From Effrenium voratum (lineage: Eukaryota > Sar > Dinophyceae > Suessiales > Symbiodiniaceae), in contig CAUJNA010003494.1 in NCBI GenBank assembly GCA_963377175.1, forward strand, positions 745,256 through 809,255: a DNA stretch of 64,000 nt, read 5' to 3'. The translations under genes were made by a program, and so were the position numbers. The notes under the pieces were generated by a model that made no database searches, was not told the DNA's origin, and worked only from the letters and a program-made list of their open reading frames with translations. Below are positions 34,391 to 46,183 of the stretch, in pieces (position 1 is the first letter of the stretch; every line of letters starts with the position of its first letter).

Positions 34391-34524
34391 TGGCTGTGGT
34401 GGTCAAAACCGTTTTGGGATCCCATTTTTGGGTAGGTGACTTCACCACCCATTTTAGAACCTATTTTAGTGGGGATTGAATCGGATGTTCACTGGGGGAT
34501 AACCGGGGTTTTGACCTATGGCCA
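34391..34524 (+). mobile_element. Family C inverted-repeat element
   Basis: Tggctgtggtggtcaaaacc to ttttgacctatggcca, 134 bp, flanks aa/aa. Confidence 0.75.
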
Positions 34525-35103
34525 AATGTTGCCCAGTGACCCTGGTGGAACAAGGGAAGCCTTTTTGGGGTTGACTTAGTTGGGAATCCACCAAACAAAT
34601 AGGGACAACTCATGTTCAGCGAACAGCGGCTCAGAATGTCAGCTGTCAGGTTGGGTTCCTGTTTCATTTTTGCAAGTTAGACCATACTAGGTCAGTCGTG
34701 AGGTGTTGGTTTGCATTATTCCCAATGTTTGATATTTTGGGTAATTGTCCGAGATGGCAATGAAATTGAGACTCGGAGCCTCAACTGTCCACCAAAGGTC
34801 CCCTGTTGCAATTTACACCCAGATAGGGCTGTGACACAAAAGCCTACGGTCGATTCGGTGCGGTTTTTTTTACATAGCTTCGCACAAGCGAAGCTGCCAC
34901 CGAGAAGCGGGCCGCTTGGCATGAGCAGGCAAACTCCCTTCACCAAGCAAGTCAACCCTTTGCAAAACAGGGGAACTCCAAAAAAGGTTTGATGTTACTC
35001 CGTTAGTCTTTTGGGGTAGATAAATTGTCTTTTTTTGTTCATGATGACTTGATGTACTGGTAATTTGATACCCCAAACCACCGATTGTCATTATTTGGAA
35101 ACC

Positions 35104-35228
35104 TACTGTGGGTGGAGGAAATCCGTCACCACCAAAGACACCACGGAAAGGCATTGTTTGCTGGTATTCGCATTCCCTTGGGCTTCTCAACGGTGCGAGA
35201 AGCGGACTTCGCCTAGCCATCTACGGTA
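35104..35228 (+). mobile_element. Family D element
   Basis: Tactgtgggtggaggaaatc at left and cgcctagccatctacggta at right, core gcattgtttgctggtattc. TA both ends; 10 bases before the exon at 35239. Confidence 0.65.
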
Positions 35229-35238
35229 TTACCTTCAG

Positions 35239-35307
35239 AAATCGGCGTGCCCACATGGCAGAGCCCCTTGTGCTCCAGGGCGCCTCTCCCGCCGTGCTGG
35301 CCAGTTG
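35239..35307 (+). CDS. Candidate exon next to a D element
   Basis: Acceptor taccttcag ends at 35238, only 10 bases after the D-type element 35104-35228. The frame reads N-R-R-A-H-M-A-E-P-L-V-L-Q-G-A-S-P-A, to donor gttggg (35308). The frame stays open past the donor. Confidence 0.42.
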
Positions 35308-35373
35308 GTTGGGCCTTAGCCTCAGTCTGTTTGAGCTCTGGGAACCAGGGTGTCGTTTTAAGACTACACAGAC

Positions 35374-35515
35374 GTGCTGTGTTGCGAAACCCAAAAAGCG
35401 CACCACCTAACATCCCGTGGTTGGATCCATGCTTCGTTGGTATTTACAGGGAATTCAAATAATTCCCTTGGGCTTCTGAATGGTGGTGCGAAATGGATTT
35501 CGTCCATCCACGATA
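35374..35515 (+). mobile_element. Family D element
   Basis: Core cgttggtatttacaggg, then tggtggtgcg and atttcgtccatccacgata; the left end is diverged. Second D copy within 300 bp. Confidence 0.55.
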
Positions 35516-36091
35516 TGAGGTTGTTTTCAAAGAGTTATCCAGCTTGTCTAATGGGAACCAGGGTATGGCCTTTTTAAGACTATTGGACAGACGTATGGAT
35601 TTCTGAAAAGCTGGTTTGCAAACAAGGCAATCTGGAAAATGCTCAGGGTAAAAGAGTTTTTGTGGTTTCCCATAGTGACTATGGATTGGGAGTGGTCACG
35701 GACCATTTTGAACAGAGAGTGCAGGTTTCTTCGAGTGCGAAGCACGGGGATCCGATACCAATAGGTGCAGTCTTAAACCTTGAGAGGGTCCCTTGGTAGC
35801 CTTTAAGGATGGTGTTAGGGTGGTTTTCAGAGTTTGTACCTCAGAAGGTACTTGGACCCTCAGGGACAAGTACTGTTTTGACCCGGGATGAATAAACTGG
35901 GTTGATTTGGATTGGGGAGTACGTTCCATTTTTAAGGGGATCCGGAAAACCGACCTTTGGCAAAGCAAGTCCAGACAAGTTCTCTGCATGTGCTGACCAG
36001 TCGACTTTTGAAGCAAGGGAGTCGAACCCCCATCGCCAGTTTGAAGCCTTCAGCAGCCTTCCGGGTCCCTTTGTTTCTGCGGGTTCCCAAG

Positions 36092-36128
36092 AAGCATTCT
36101 GCCTATGGGGTTCGAGCTCGATCCGGGG
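36092..36128 (+). CDS. Small candidate exon
   Basis: AG (ttcccaag, ends 36091) after a pyrimidine-rich tract and donor gtgaaa (36129) bracket K-H-S-A-Y-G-V-R-A-R-S. At 37 bp it has little power to exclude chance. Confidence 0.28.
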
Positions 36129-37350
36129 GTGAAACCGGCTGATGCGTGTCCTTTACTTGATACCATATTTGGGCCTGTCTTTTTTGATTTTGGAGTTGGT
36201 ACCCCCTTGTTTGGTGGGATTTGAAAGAAAGCCAGAAGATAAAGCAGCAATTTGTGGGTCCCCTAACAGTAACAATAGAGACACCCAACCGTGGTTTGAA
36301 GAACTCGTGTTTGATCGCAACTGATTGACACAATCTTTACTCTGTTTCGGTCCTGACCTCTGTTCAAGTTCAAGGCGGCGTGAATGTCGCCTGCTTTTTT
36401 TGCGAAAGCGCCAAATCTGACAATCTGACATGATAAGAAGTCATTTGGCCAATCCTGGGGACTCTTTTTGGACTTCGAAGGCTTTTCGAGGGAAAGCTGG
36501 GCTTTTTCGAGGAGCACAATGAAAAAATGAGGGCCCGTGGTTTGCGCGGATCAGTATTCTTCGCTCAATGCACTGCCGTAAGCCAAGACTGCGACGGCGT
36601 GCAAAAGGCTCACCAAAACTGTAGAAAACAAGAATCAAGCCTCGCCTCATGTTGATGTCACTTGGGCATGAGAAAGATTGCTTTGCAGCTTTCATTGGAT
36701 ATGATATGAACCGCGGCAATCTGGTTCAGATTTCATTTGTTCAGATTTGCATTTGCAAGTTTGCATGTGAAGTGATTGCCTTACTCAATTGTTTTCCCTT
36801 AGGAGTCACTCTTGGCATTTCTTGTCGACCACAAGCCTGACTAACTTGCTTTCCACTTCCTAGTTGATAAATAGAGGGGTATCCCCTTGTCGAGAGAATC
36901 CGGACCACTTTTGTGGGTGAAAGCTACTGGCACTATGAGTGTCTGAGTGGGGCTTTGTTTGATTTTTGCGGTTGAATGCGAGCGACCTTTTGTCGGGTTC
37001 CACGAACGTTTTTAGACAATCAATGTTCCCCTACCCCGGTATTCATAGACCGCTGTGGTTCCACGCGCAGACCTTCCTCTTCACCCCTTCGGCGTGTGTT
37101 TGCGTCGTCCTAGAATCTAACAGATGGTTCTTTGGTTTCCCGTGAACGCTGTACACAGGGGTCTCCCTCTAAATGGCTCATTTCCTAGCGCACCTCCTAT
37201 CAATTCCTTTTTGCAAACAAAACATCACAACTGGTGGTGTTGTCTAGGACACCCCCTATGAATTCCTTAATGAAAACTGGTGATCGTCTAAAGAACAAGG
37301 AGGTGGTTGGACAGATGTTTGGCCCTGGACCTCCCCCAGCCCGGCCGCAG

Positions 37351-37425
37351 GTTCTGATCTCCGCGCTGCGAAGTGCAGAGATGCAGGGCGCTGAACTCAG
37401 GGGATGGAAGGAGCTCTTTGTCGAG
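37351..37425 (+). CDS. Candidate exon, phase 0-0
   Basis: 75 bp, 25 codons, between a pyrimidine-rich acceptor (cccggccgcag, ends 37350) and donor gtctgc (37426). It reads V-L-I-S-A-L-R-S-A-E-M-Q-G-A-E-L-R-G-W-K, then E-L-F-V-E. A good amphipathic helix. Confidence 0.48.
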
Positions 37426-37852
37426 GTCTGCTTTTGCAGCGGTCAGCGGAGTTATCCCCACCCGCCTGGGAAATGTAATTGGGTTGGGAAGGGGGTGACC
37501 AATTCCAGTTATAGCCCCGTTTTCCATTTCATGGGGAGTACCAGATAAACGGAGTTGTGCGAGCCCCTACACCTCCGTCCCATGAAAGTAGGTGGGAAGT
37601 TGAAAAACGGACATCTCCAATGATGCCCGTCGGTTTTCACCCATTCTGGAAGTACACCTGGTTTCACTTTGGCTATGATGATTTACTGTATCAGTGGGAC
37701 CCATCTGGAGCTGAGATGTTCCGATGTGGAACTTGCACTGGAATTCCAATGGTTCCTTGACAATGGTTTCAAAAGTTCCTGCATCGCATTTAGCCTAGGA
37801 CAGTTTGAGACATGTAGGCCGGCATCCTTGCATGGAATCTCAACAGTTGCAG

Positions 37853-37929
37853 GCGCTAAGGACGTGTTCTGAATGTTGTCGAGCCAAGCTTGTGGCCGAT
37901 TGCATGCGATTGCACTGGGCCACACCCTT
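37853..37929 (+). CDS. Candidate exon
   Basis: Acceptor cagttgcag (ends 37852) and donor gtatac (37930) bracket A-L-R-T-C-S-E-C-C-R-A-K-L-V-A-D-C-M-R-L. Cys-rich. About 430 bases after the exon at 37351. Confidence 0.38.
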
Positions 37930-37993
37930 GTATACTTAAAAGTCTTCCAGCACGGCCCATTCAATGAACGCTATATTAGAATATAGTAGACTT

Positions 37994-38090
37994 CCATTTG
38001 CTGAAAATTGTCTTTTGCTTTCTCATGCTGGTCTTAAAGGGAATCTATCACTGCTGGATTGTTTCTTCCAGAAAGCGAAAATGCAAATGG
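37994..38090 (+). mobile_element. Family B inverted-repeat element
   Basis: Ends ccatttgctga and atgcaaatgg around the core cttaaagggaatctatcact; diverged. Confidence 0.6.
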
Positions 38091-38394
38091 AGGTAGATGT
38101 CCAGCATCATACAAAGCCTAGAGCAGAAAGACCTGACTACGTACTATGTACAATGGGCAGATGGGGTCACTGGGGGACCTTGAGTGTCCGTCACCCCATT
38201 CCGAACCAAACTACTAGGTACGCGGCGCGTATTCGGCCGTGGTGAAATATGACAATTCCGAAGGTGCTGTTGCAAGAGAGAAACTCCATTTATCCTTGAA
38301 TTCCATTGGGTTTGTTGTCGCAGAGACTTCAAAGTGTATTCGGAACATGTTCCGCCCCCCATGTTTCGGCGCCGGAGAACTACTTCGCAGGCGC

Positions 38395-38925
38395 ACATTT
38401 TTTAGGCCAAACGGACGCCAGTGTTTGCGTGAGCTGCTATGGCCTTGGTGTCATCAGGCCACACCGCCATGATCGTCCCTGACAATAATCCATGATGATG
38501 CGAAACCTATGCATTCCACAGTTTGGTTGTTCAACAGGGCATAAGGTGGGTTGTCAAATCGATCCGCCAGCATCCACTGATCAGGCCAAAATGGCCGCAA
38601 GCTTCGTCAGGAACTCTGATGGCTTTGGCGTCCCAAGACAACATCGCCAGCTCCATTGGTTGACATAATCTTTGATGATCGGATTCAGGGCCCCTTTCAA
38701 CTTCAGATTAAGCGTGCATGGCAGGGATCTCTTCACGCGGCGCCACTGCCGGTCGAGGCACTGAGTGCCAGTTCAAATTCTGAACCCAGACCTTATTCTG
38801 GTGGCAGACCGTGTAGCAAGGGATGCCCTTCTCCTTGCCCGTCAGAGAACACTGTCGTGGCCCTGCCCTTGTAGGTCTTCTTGATCTTCTGCACGATGCA
38901 CGTTGCCCCGCAGTCCTTCATCCCC
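38395..38925 (-). pseudogene. Broken coding region with a tandemly duplicated protein module
   Basis: On the - strand an ATG at 38921 opens M-K-D-C-G-A-T-C-I-V-Q-K-I-K-K-T-Y-K. After a frameshift near 38820 it continues C-Y-T-V-C-H-Q-N-K-V-W-V-Q-N-L-N-W-H to a stop. Further on, I-I-K-D-Y-V-N-Q-W-S-W-R-C-C-L-G-T-P-K-P (38604-38691) recurs as I-I-M-D-Y-C-Q-G-R-S-W-R-C-G-L-M-T-P-R-P (38427-38502), about 185 bases away. Stops and shifts between the blocks show decay. No named family recognised. Confidence 0.35.
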
Positions 38926-39481
38926 TAAACTTTCCATGCGTGTCCTGAGAACAAAAAGTCGCCCCGACCTGCGCCGACAAAGGCTGGGCTGCCCTTGCCT
39001 TGACAGCTGCAAACAAAGACTCAGAGTGACGTGCTAGCAATTCAAGTCAACCCCTGTTCGCCTGCCATATGACTACTCCTGAATCACCACCGCGCTTACA
39101 ATGCCCGCAGCGGGGCACCAAGCGGCAGCACAGAGCGCAGCGTGAGCAGTGTCAATCCCTCGAATGTGTTTGGCCCAAAACTTGAACAGCTCAGGGCAAA
39201 GGGATGGAGGAGGGCATCCCGCGACGCGCAACAACAGCACGTGCGCAAGCAGCCATGCCGCTTGTGCCGGGGAAAGCATGCCTCTGAGACTGGCATAAGG
39301 CTCCACAGTTGGACCATAACTTTAGAGCCTCCGGCTCAGTCCGCCGACATTGTCCTCTCCCTTTTCTCCTTCTTCCTCTCTTCCTTGTCTCCCTTGTGTG
39401 TTCTGTCGTCCTCTCTCCCTCCCTCTGCTCCCATCCTCCCCATCCCCCCAAGCCTCTCTCTCCCCAATCTCCCTCTCTCGT

Positions 39482-40079
39482 ATGTATGCACGCATGTACA
39501 TAAGTTTGTATGCATGTATGCATGTATGCTGCATGTATGCATGTATGCATGCATGCATGCATGCATGTATGTATGTATGTATGTATGTATGTATGTATGT
39601 ATGTATGTATGTATGTATGTATGTATGTATGTATGTATGTATGTATGTATGTATGTATGTATGTATGTATGTATGTATGTATGTATGTATGTATGTATGT
39701 ATGTATGTATGTATGTATGTATGTATGTATGTATGTATGTATGTATGTATGTATGTATGTATGTATGTATGTATGTATGTATGTATGTATGTATGTATGT
39801 ATGTATGTATGTATGTATGTATGTATGTATGTATGTATGTATGTATGTATGTATGTATGTATGTATGTATGTATGTATGTATGTATGTATGTATGTATGT
39901 ATGTATGTATGTATGTATGTATGTATGTATGTATGTATGTATGTATGTATGTATGTATGTATGTATGTATGTATGTATGTATGTATGTATGTATGTATGT
40001 ATGTATGTATGTATGTATGTATGTATGTATGTATGTATGTATGTATGTATGTATGTATGTATGTATGTATGTATGTATG

Positions 40080-40110
<31 letters not shown>

Positions 40111-40181
40111 TGTATGTATGTATGTATGTAATGTAATGTAATGTAATGTATGTAATGTAATGTAATGTAATGTAATGTATG

Positions 40182-40212
<31 letters not shown>

Positions 40213-40870
40213 TGTATGTATGTATGTATGTATGTATGTATGTATGTATGTATGTATGTATGTATGTATGTATGTATGTATGTATGTATGTATGTATGTA
40301 TGTATGTATGTATGTATGTATGTATGTATGTATGTATGTATGTATGTATGTATGTATGTATGTATGTATGTATGTATGTATGTATGTATGTATGTATGTA
40401 TGTATGTATGTATGTATGTATGTATGTATGTATGTATGTATGTATGTATGTATGTATGTATGTATGTATGTATGTATGTATGTATGTATGTATGTATGTA
40501 TGTATGTATGTATGTATGTATGTATGTATGTATGTATGTATGTATGTATGTATGTATGTATGTATGTATGTATGTATGTATGTATGTATGTATGTATGTA
40601 TGTATGTATGTATGTATGTATGTATGTATGTATGTATGTATGTATGTATGTATGTATGTATGTATGTATGTATGTATGTATGTATGTATGTATGTATGTA
40701 TGTATGTATGTATGTATGTATGTATGTATGTATGTATGTATGTATGTATGTATGTATGTATGTATGTATGTATGTATGTATGTATGTATGTATGTATGTA
40801 TGTATGTATGTATGTATGTATGTATGTATGTATGTATGTATGTATGTATGTATGTATGTATGTATGTATG

Positions 40871-40901
<31 letters not shown>

Positions 40902-41053
40902 TGTATGTATGTATGTATGTATGTATGTATGTATGTATGTATGTATGTATGTGTATGTATGTATGTATGTATGTATGTATGTATGTATGTATGTATGTAT
41001 GTATGTATGTATGTATGTATGTATGTATGTATGTATGTATGTATGTATGTATG

Positions 41054-41084
<31 letters not shown>

Positions 41085-41620
41085 TGTATGTGTATGTATG
41101 TATGTATGTATGTATGTATGTATGTATGTATGTATGTATGTATGTATGTATGTATGTATGTATGTATGTATGTATGTATGTATGTATGTATGTATGTATG
41201 TATGTATGTATGTATGTATGTATGTATGTATGTATGTATGTATGTATGTATGTATGTATGTATGTATGTATGTATGTATGTATGTATGTATGTATGTATG
41301 TATGTATGTATGTATGTATGTATGTATGTATGTATGTATGTATGTATGTATGTATGTATGTATGTATGTATGTATGTATGTATGTATGTATGTATGTATG
41401 TATGTATGTATGTATGTATGTATGTATGTATGTATGTATGTATGTATGTATGTATGTATGTATGTATGTATGTATGTATGTATGTATGTATGTATGTATG
41501 TATGTATGTATGTATGTATGTATGTATGTATGTATGTATGTATGTATGTATGTATGTATGTATGTATGTATGTATGATGTATGCATGCATGCATGCATGC
41601 ATGCATGTATGTATGTATTT
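39482..41620 (+). repeat. Giant TATG tetranucleotide array, about 2.1 kb
   Basis: Almost uninterrupted (atgt)n with rare single-base insertions (taatg near 40110-40212, 40900 and 41083; gtgtatg near 40951 and 41090). Both ends carry ATGC-type units (39541-39566, 41581-41606), giving nearly symmetrical palindromic caps. It creates artificial open frames of up to 860 codons (H-T-Y-I or M-Y-V-C repeats) on both strands. Confidence 0.97.
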
Positions 41621-42320
41621 CCCGCAAAAAACACGGTTTTTCCAGCGTTTTCGCAAAGAGGACGTCCAAAAACATCGAGTTTTTCCAGATTTTCGGCAAA
41701 AGGATGCAGGAAGCCCAAGCCAGCAAAAAAGCCGGCAGGGGGAATCGCGCCTGGGACCCCTGTTTTGCGACACCGGCTCCCCGAAGACTACGTTTAGTGG
41801 AACGTCATCAAATTGCCGCGCGGTACGTGGGGGCCCCCCCCCAAAACCTACGTAATAGACGTCGGGCGGGGGGGGGTTAGGGGGGGGGGTTATCCTCTAT
41901 CCTCTAGTAAGTATCCGACACGCCGAGCAATGTCGGCGGATATGATCATCCCCCCCCCCACCCCACCCCCCCACCCCAGCGTAGCGCATGCGGCCGAAGC
42001 AAAACCACAAAAACATGTGTTTCGTACCACGACCGAATACGCGCCGCTTTCCAACTACTAGAGTTTGTGAGTTATTCTGAACCCGTCTTGGGAAGAGAAT
42101 CGGGGTTTGTGTTTTTTTGCGGAATGGGGTTTGTTACGTTAGCCCTTCAGAACAGGTTTTTATTGGGGACCGTCCCACTCCAAACCGTTTGTGGGTGGAG
42201 CTGGAGCTGGGGCTGGGAGATCCTACCTGGTGGGATTCCCCCTTTCCTTCCTCTCAAAAAGGTGATAAGGACAGCCCAAGGACCAAAAGGTGGGACCAGT
42301 AGCCAGTATCCTCCCACTCC

Positions 42321-42417
42321 CTCACTTCCTGAGTTCCTGGACTTGATACTTTTTGGAAGTCCATTTTCGTGGCAAATCTCAACTTAGGACTTTTTGCAGA
42401 TCCACTCAGGAAGTGAG
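42321..42417 (+). mobile_element. Family E inverted-repeat element (best copy)
   Basis: Ctcacttcctgagtt and (right) actcaggaagtgag form perfect 14 bp ends; 97 bp. Confidence 0.75.
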
Positions 42418-42437
42418 GCTCCTGCCAAGCCTGGTTG

Positions 42438-42529
42438 ACGCCCCTAGCCCCGAAGGACGACATCGACCAGAACCTTACCAAACCCCCGCCCGCAAGGAAC
42501 ATCCACGATAACCCTTCGCCATTTTTCCG
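42438..42529 (+). CDS. Weak candidate exon
   Basis: The frame reads T-P-L-A-P-K-D-D-I-D-Q-N-L-T-K-P-P-P-A, just downstream of the E-type element 42321-42417. No good acceptor; a gtgtgg donor lies at 42530. Confidence 0.25.
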
Positions 42530-42702
42530 TGTGGCTTGTAAAGGGTGGGGCCCTGGGTTGCCTATACTACTCCAAACGTTCATTTTTGTTCGTTCCTCAT
42601 ACAGATTCAGCTTTTACTAGTGGTAGTTCCCTTCGTTTCCCCTACAAAACCGAGGGGCATGGAACCCTTGGGCTCCATGTGGCTGTTGGTCGCCTCTCCC
42701 AG

Positions 42703-42761
42703 GCGGCACTGGCGGCTTTGCGGCGCCCCAGGACTCCCGAGGGCGCTTGCGATCGAGCGCG
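42703..42761 (+). CDS. Candidate exon
   Basis: Pyrimidine-rich acceptor cctctcccag (ends 42702) precedes A-A-L-A-A-L-R-R-P-R-T-P-E-G-A-C-D-R-A-R. Donor gttttg (42762) comes before an in-frame stop at 42772. Confidence 0.4.
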
Positions 42762-43090
42762 GTTTTGGGAATGACCGAGACGCTTCGGGGTTTTGGGGAT
42801 GCGCCGGTTTTGAGGTTTCCCGAAAGGACAGAAACCACTGCTTGGAGGGTGTATGGGGGGGCAAGTTCCCACATTTCCTGCTGAGAACCAGCAAGCGAAG
42901 GCGGGGTCCCTTCAGGCGAAACACGCTGATACCGTGTTTTTGGGGGCTTCCGTCATTTTGTGAGAAACCCTCCAAGGATTGCAGCTGGCGTTGCTTTTGC
43001 GGGCGGGGATTGGGTCCTTTTGCCATCGAAGCAACAGCTTGTCAGGCCATTGACTCTGTGAGGCACTGGCCACGGTTATGGCGGCTTTGA

Positions 43091-43540
43091 CTCCATGAGC
43101 CATGCGACATCCCCGAACCAAACTACACCAAGAATGTGGTTTGCCGTGCAACCTATGTCAACTCCGCGCTTGACCGAGTTGCACTTCTCCAATACTTGAA
43201 GGACAATGTGAAGACTGCCATGGCGGTCTGTTCAAAGATCTCTTGTGGCTGTGATGAAGGAAGCTCTGCTAAATAGCGAGCCCTTGTTTCAAGTCAGTCA
43301 ATTGTTCATAGCTCACCCGATGCATGCGACCGCGCCAGCGGTCGGGAGGAGCAGTTTGGCAACATCGACTCGGGCGGATTTCTGCCACAGTGTAAGGCTC
43401 TCAGCGATACAGCGCCATATTGGATTGGAGCACAAGGGAGCTCGATGTGTCCATTTCTTTGCAAAGTTTGTGACTTTTGTTGAGCCATTGCCCTAGGATT
43501 CGATATTGTCATGTTTGCTTGTGGAGAACCTGAAGGATAA
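43091..43540 (+). pseudogene. Coding-like frame with three in-frame stops, unidentified
   Basis: One frame runs from after TGA 43088 and reads N-Y-T-K-N-V-V-C-R-A-T-Y-V-N-S-A-L-D-R-V, then TAG at 43274, then C-D-R-A-S-G-R-E-E-Q-F-G-N-I-D-S-G-G and A-P-Y-W-I-G-A-Q-G-S-S, then TGA at 43481 and A-L-G-F-D-I-V-M-F-A-C-G-E up to TAA at 43538. The frame never shifts. No start codon opens it and I recognise no family. It is either a decayed gene or an exon followed by coding-like intron sequence (a possible GT donor, gtctgt, lies near 43228). Confidence 0.4.
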
Positions 43541-45027
43541 TCATCTTTCTTAGTCAGGTATTGTTTGGTGTGGGAATCGCTATTCTGGGTGGGTGGGTGG
43601 TATCTTTAGGCCGATTGTGAGGGGGTTCGTTGCTCATTGGAACCTGATACGTAATCCATTCAGGAACTGAGTTGCTGTTTTGCTGACACAATCAAAAAGT
43701 AGTGAGGCTTGCAACGGGGTCAAACTGTGCAATGACTTCTCCTCCATTTTGTCAAACAGGGAACCCGGCTTTGTATGGCTTTTGGGTGGCCACAGTGTCC
43801 ACCATGGATTGGTCAATCATGCAGCTGGGTGGTTTCTTGGTTGATCAATTGTCCATTGCCAGAAGTTTCCTCGGAGATCCTTGTTAGTCCCTAGCAAGAG
43901 TCCGAACTTCGGATTCAGAAGCTTAAGCCAAGACAATTGGGGCTCACGAAAAACCCATTGGAACATGAGGCAACACTGGCAGAGGCATGATATGTAGCCG
44001 ATGCTTGGAGGCAGCCGTGAACATCTTGCTTTGTGTAGACACAACTAGTGGCAACCGCTCCCTCACAGGACGATGCGTGGCACAGGTGGGAGGAGCAAAC
44101 AAAAACCACATGCACACCCGCAGCAACTCAGTCTCCTCGCCTATACGATGTACGTCGTCATGTTGGTCTTGTTTCTAGTCAGTTCCACATTGACATACAC
44201 ATGTATGTGTATTACATATATATATATATACATTGTTTGGCGAATTGGATTGTTGCCGGAGGGTCCATCAGAGGCCGTTTGCCAAATGTTTGAACGACTC
44301 GTGCGATCTTAGAGGTGTTTATTCGGTTTTGAGTATTGACTATTTGTGAGCTTGCAAGTGTCTAACGTCACATCCGAGTCCTTTTTTTGGGACATCATCC
44401 CATTCCAACACCCAAGTGCTTGTGTTCATGACAAGCGTTTACGCATCCCCAGCATCACAAGTGCCGAGCGTGACATCCAAATCCTAAGTATAAATAATCG
44501 TCAAACACGTCGTAGCATCCCGACATTGTTTGCATCTCGACAGGGACGCTTGATGATAGCTATTAAAACGCCTGATGCCATGAAACGCCTGATGCCCCCA
44601 CGCTTACAAGGGCCTTTGCCGTGAGATACAAAAAACAAACATCCCATTCTATCACCAACTGCTGGTCACACTTCCCGGGCGCCTCGCCCTTGAGGACAAG
44701 GGGTCGGCGAACATACACTCAGTGTCCTGCAACCATTGTCGACTGTTGCTCATCCAGTCGCAAGAGCGGCCAGCTTGTTCAGCCAAGGCTTGGGGCATGG
44801 GCGCGAGACCAGGCCTGATTCGTTTTGTTGGGCGCGGTTGAAAAGGAAACCAAAAGGACACCGTTGCCATTTGTTGGGTCCCCATTCCCATGTTTTTCTT
44901 TTTGGGTTTAGGTGTTCCAATTAAACATGTCAAGACCAAATGAGGGTGCTGGAAATCAGTGGTGCTTGATCGTTCTACGGACGGGGAAGGTTCCCCATGA
45001 ATATGAGGGTCCCAACAATTTCGCTGC

Positions 45028-45339
45028 TTGGCGGTCTTCTGCATCGCTTTTGGGCCAACTTCGTTGGCTCCCAAGAGCTCACTCCGACATTTGGATGACA
45101 TTGAAAAAAGCAAGCTGCGAAGGTCCGCTGTCAAGATCCTCTCCCTAGAATCAAATTGGAGGTCCCGATGCCACGAGGTCCGTCTAGCCTGGAAGCCGCG
45201 AGGCCGAAAAGTTTCGGGGAATCGTTTGCCCTCTCCCGGCAGACGGGCGATGGCAGAATTTCTCTCGGTGCTCTGTCGCATGGACTCTCCGGTCCTCCGC
45301 CAAGGGGTTTATCCGGTCCTCTGGCAGTCAGTCCACTAG
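45028..45339 (+). CDS. Possible coding segment, unidentified, no ATG
   Basis: The frame opens without an ATG and reads L-R-H-L-D-D-I-E-K-S-K-L-R-R-S-A-V-K-I-L and G-R-R-A-M-A-E-F-L-S-V-L-C-R-M-D-S-P-V-L, a charged, helix-like composition. The two other frames are also largely open (one starts with the ATG at 45156), so the reading frame is uncertain. It may be an exon. Confidence 0.25.
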   Translation: MAVFCIAFGPTSLAPKSSLRHLDDIEKSKLRRSAVKILSLESNWRSRCHEVRLAWKPRGRKVSGNRLPSPGRRAMAEFLSVLCRMDSPVLRQGVYPVLWQSVH

Positions 45340-45420
45340 TAGGAATCTATCCGGTCCACTAGCAGGAGCGTATTTCGGAGCCCCAAGTTTGCAGCAAGTT
45401 TCCGAGTCCGTGCGCGACCC

Positions 45421-45483
45421 CAAGGGAACCAGAAGGACACCGCCATTTTGAGTCAGGGGTCCCCAAAAACAAGACGCACCCCC
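45421..45483 (+). mobile_element. Family I element, right part
   Basis: Ggaaccagaaggacaccgcc ... ggtccccaaaaacaagacgc. Confidence 0.45.
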
Positions 45484-45526
45484 AACAAAAAACCGGATTC
45501 GGGGCTCCTGGCCCGGAAGCTGCACC

Positions 45527-46081
45527 ATGCGTGTGGTGGGGATGTCTGACCCGCAACAAATAGTCTTTGGGGTAGCTTTAGGTCATACTCAAAGTGAATC
45601 AGACTCTGAAAATACATATTTTTGGGGAGTTCCCGAGATGGGGGGCCAGGTCTGTTCAACTGACACTGAGATGAAATCAGCGATATCTAGAGGATCCTGT
45701 TTTCGGAGCTTGGAAGGTGGCGGTCCAATAGCTGAAGCTGACCACCTGAGAGGGTCACTACCTTTCAGTGTACATCTGTTTTCCATTGAGGCGCCAGAGG
45801 ACTGCGGCTGGGAGGCGTGGTGCGCGTGTGTGGCCCTGGGTTCAACAGCCCTGGCGTTTGGGACCGTGCCAAAACCGAGGATGACCTTTCCACCCCCTCC
45901 TTACGCCTGGGCCCTTGACCAAAATGATGAGGGAAGGAAAGATGAAGGAATCCTAGGTGTGGGGTTGAACATCTGGAGTAAGCACGCGGAAGTCTGGTAT
46001 GCAACCACATACGGAGTCTATGTGTGCCCTACTTTGCGCGAGCTCACCTGGGGGGAGGAAGAAGCTTTCCAAGCACCATGA
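45527..46081 (+). CDS. Possible 184-aa protein, unidentified
   Basis: ATG at 45527 and stop at 46081 with no repeats inside. The C-terminal half has believable composition (G-L-N-I-W-S-K-H-A-E-V-W-Y-A-T-T-Y-G-V-Y). No signal peptide, membrane helix or known motif. It ends 5 bases before an E-type element. Its length is not far above chance for this sequence. Confidence 0.3.
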   Translation: MRVVGMSDPQQIVFGVALGHTQSESDSENTYFWGVPEMGGQVCSTDTEMKSAISRGSCFRSLEGGGPIAEADHLRGSLPFSVHLFSIEAPEDCGWEAWCACVALGSTALAFGTVPKPRMTFPPPPYAWALDQNDEGRKDEGILGVGLNIWSKHAEVWYATTYGVYVCPTLRELTWGEEEAFQAP

Positions 46082-46085
46082 TGTA

Positions 46086-46183
46086 CTCACTCCCTGTCCA
46101 GGACTTTAACTTTTTGGCTTGGACCATTTAAGTGGCGGGCGAACAATGTGGCCTTGCTTTGGCCCATCAACTTAGGAAGTGAG
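46086..46183 (+). mobile_element. Family E inverted-repeat element
   Basis: Ctcactccctgtccaggac to cttaggaagtgag, 98 bp. Confidence 0.65.

Noticed and set aside
35990..36110. Antisense gggggttcgactccc, tRNA-like arm
   Set aside because: The rest of a cloverleaf cannot be formed.
39191..41797. Open frames up to 860 codons of H-T-Y-I or M-Y-V-C repeats on both strands
   Set aside because: Pure translation of the TATG microsatellite; any stop-free 4-mer gives a 12-base period in all frames.
44652..45281. 209-codon - strand open frame
   Set aside because: Antisense to a more plausible + frame at 45028-45339; no motif.
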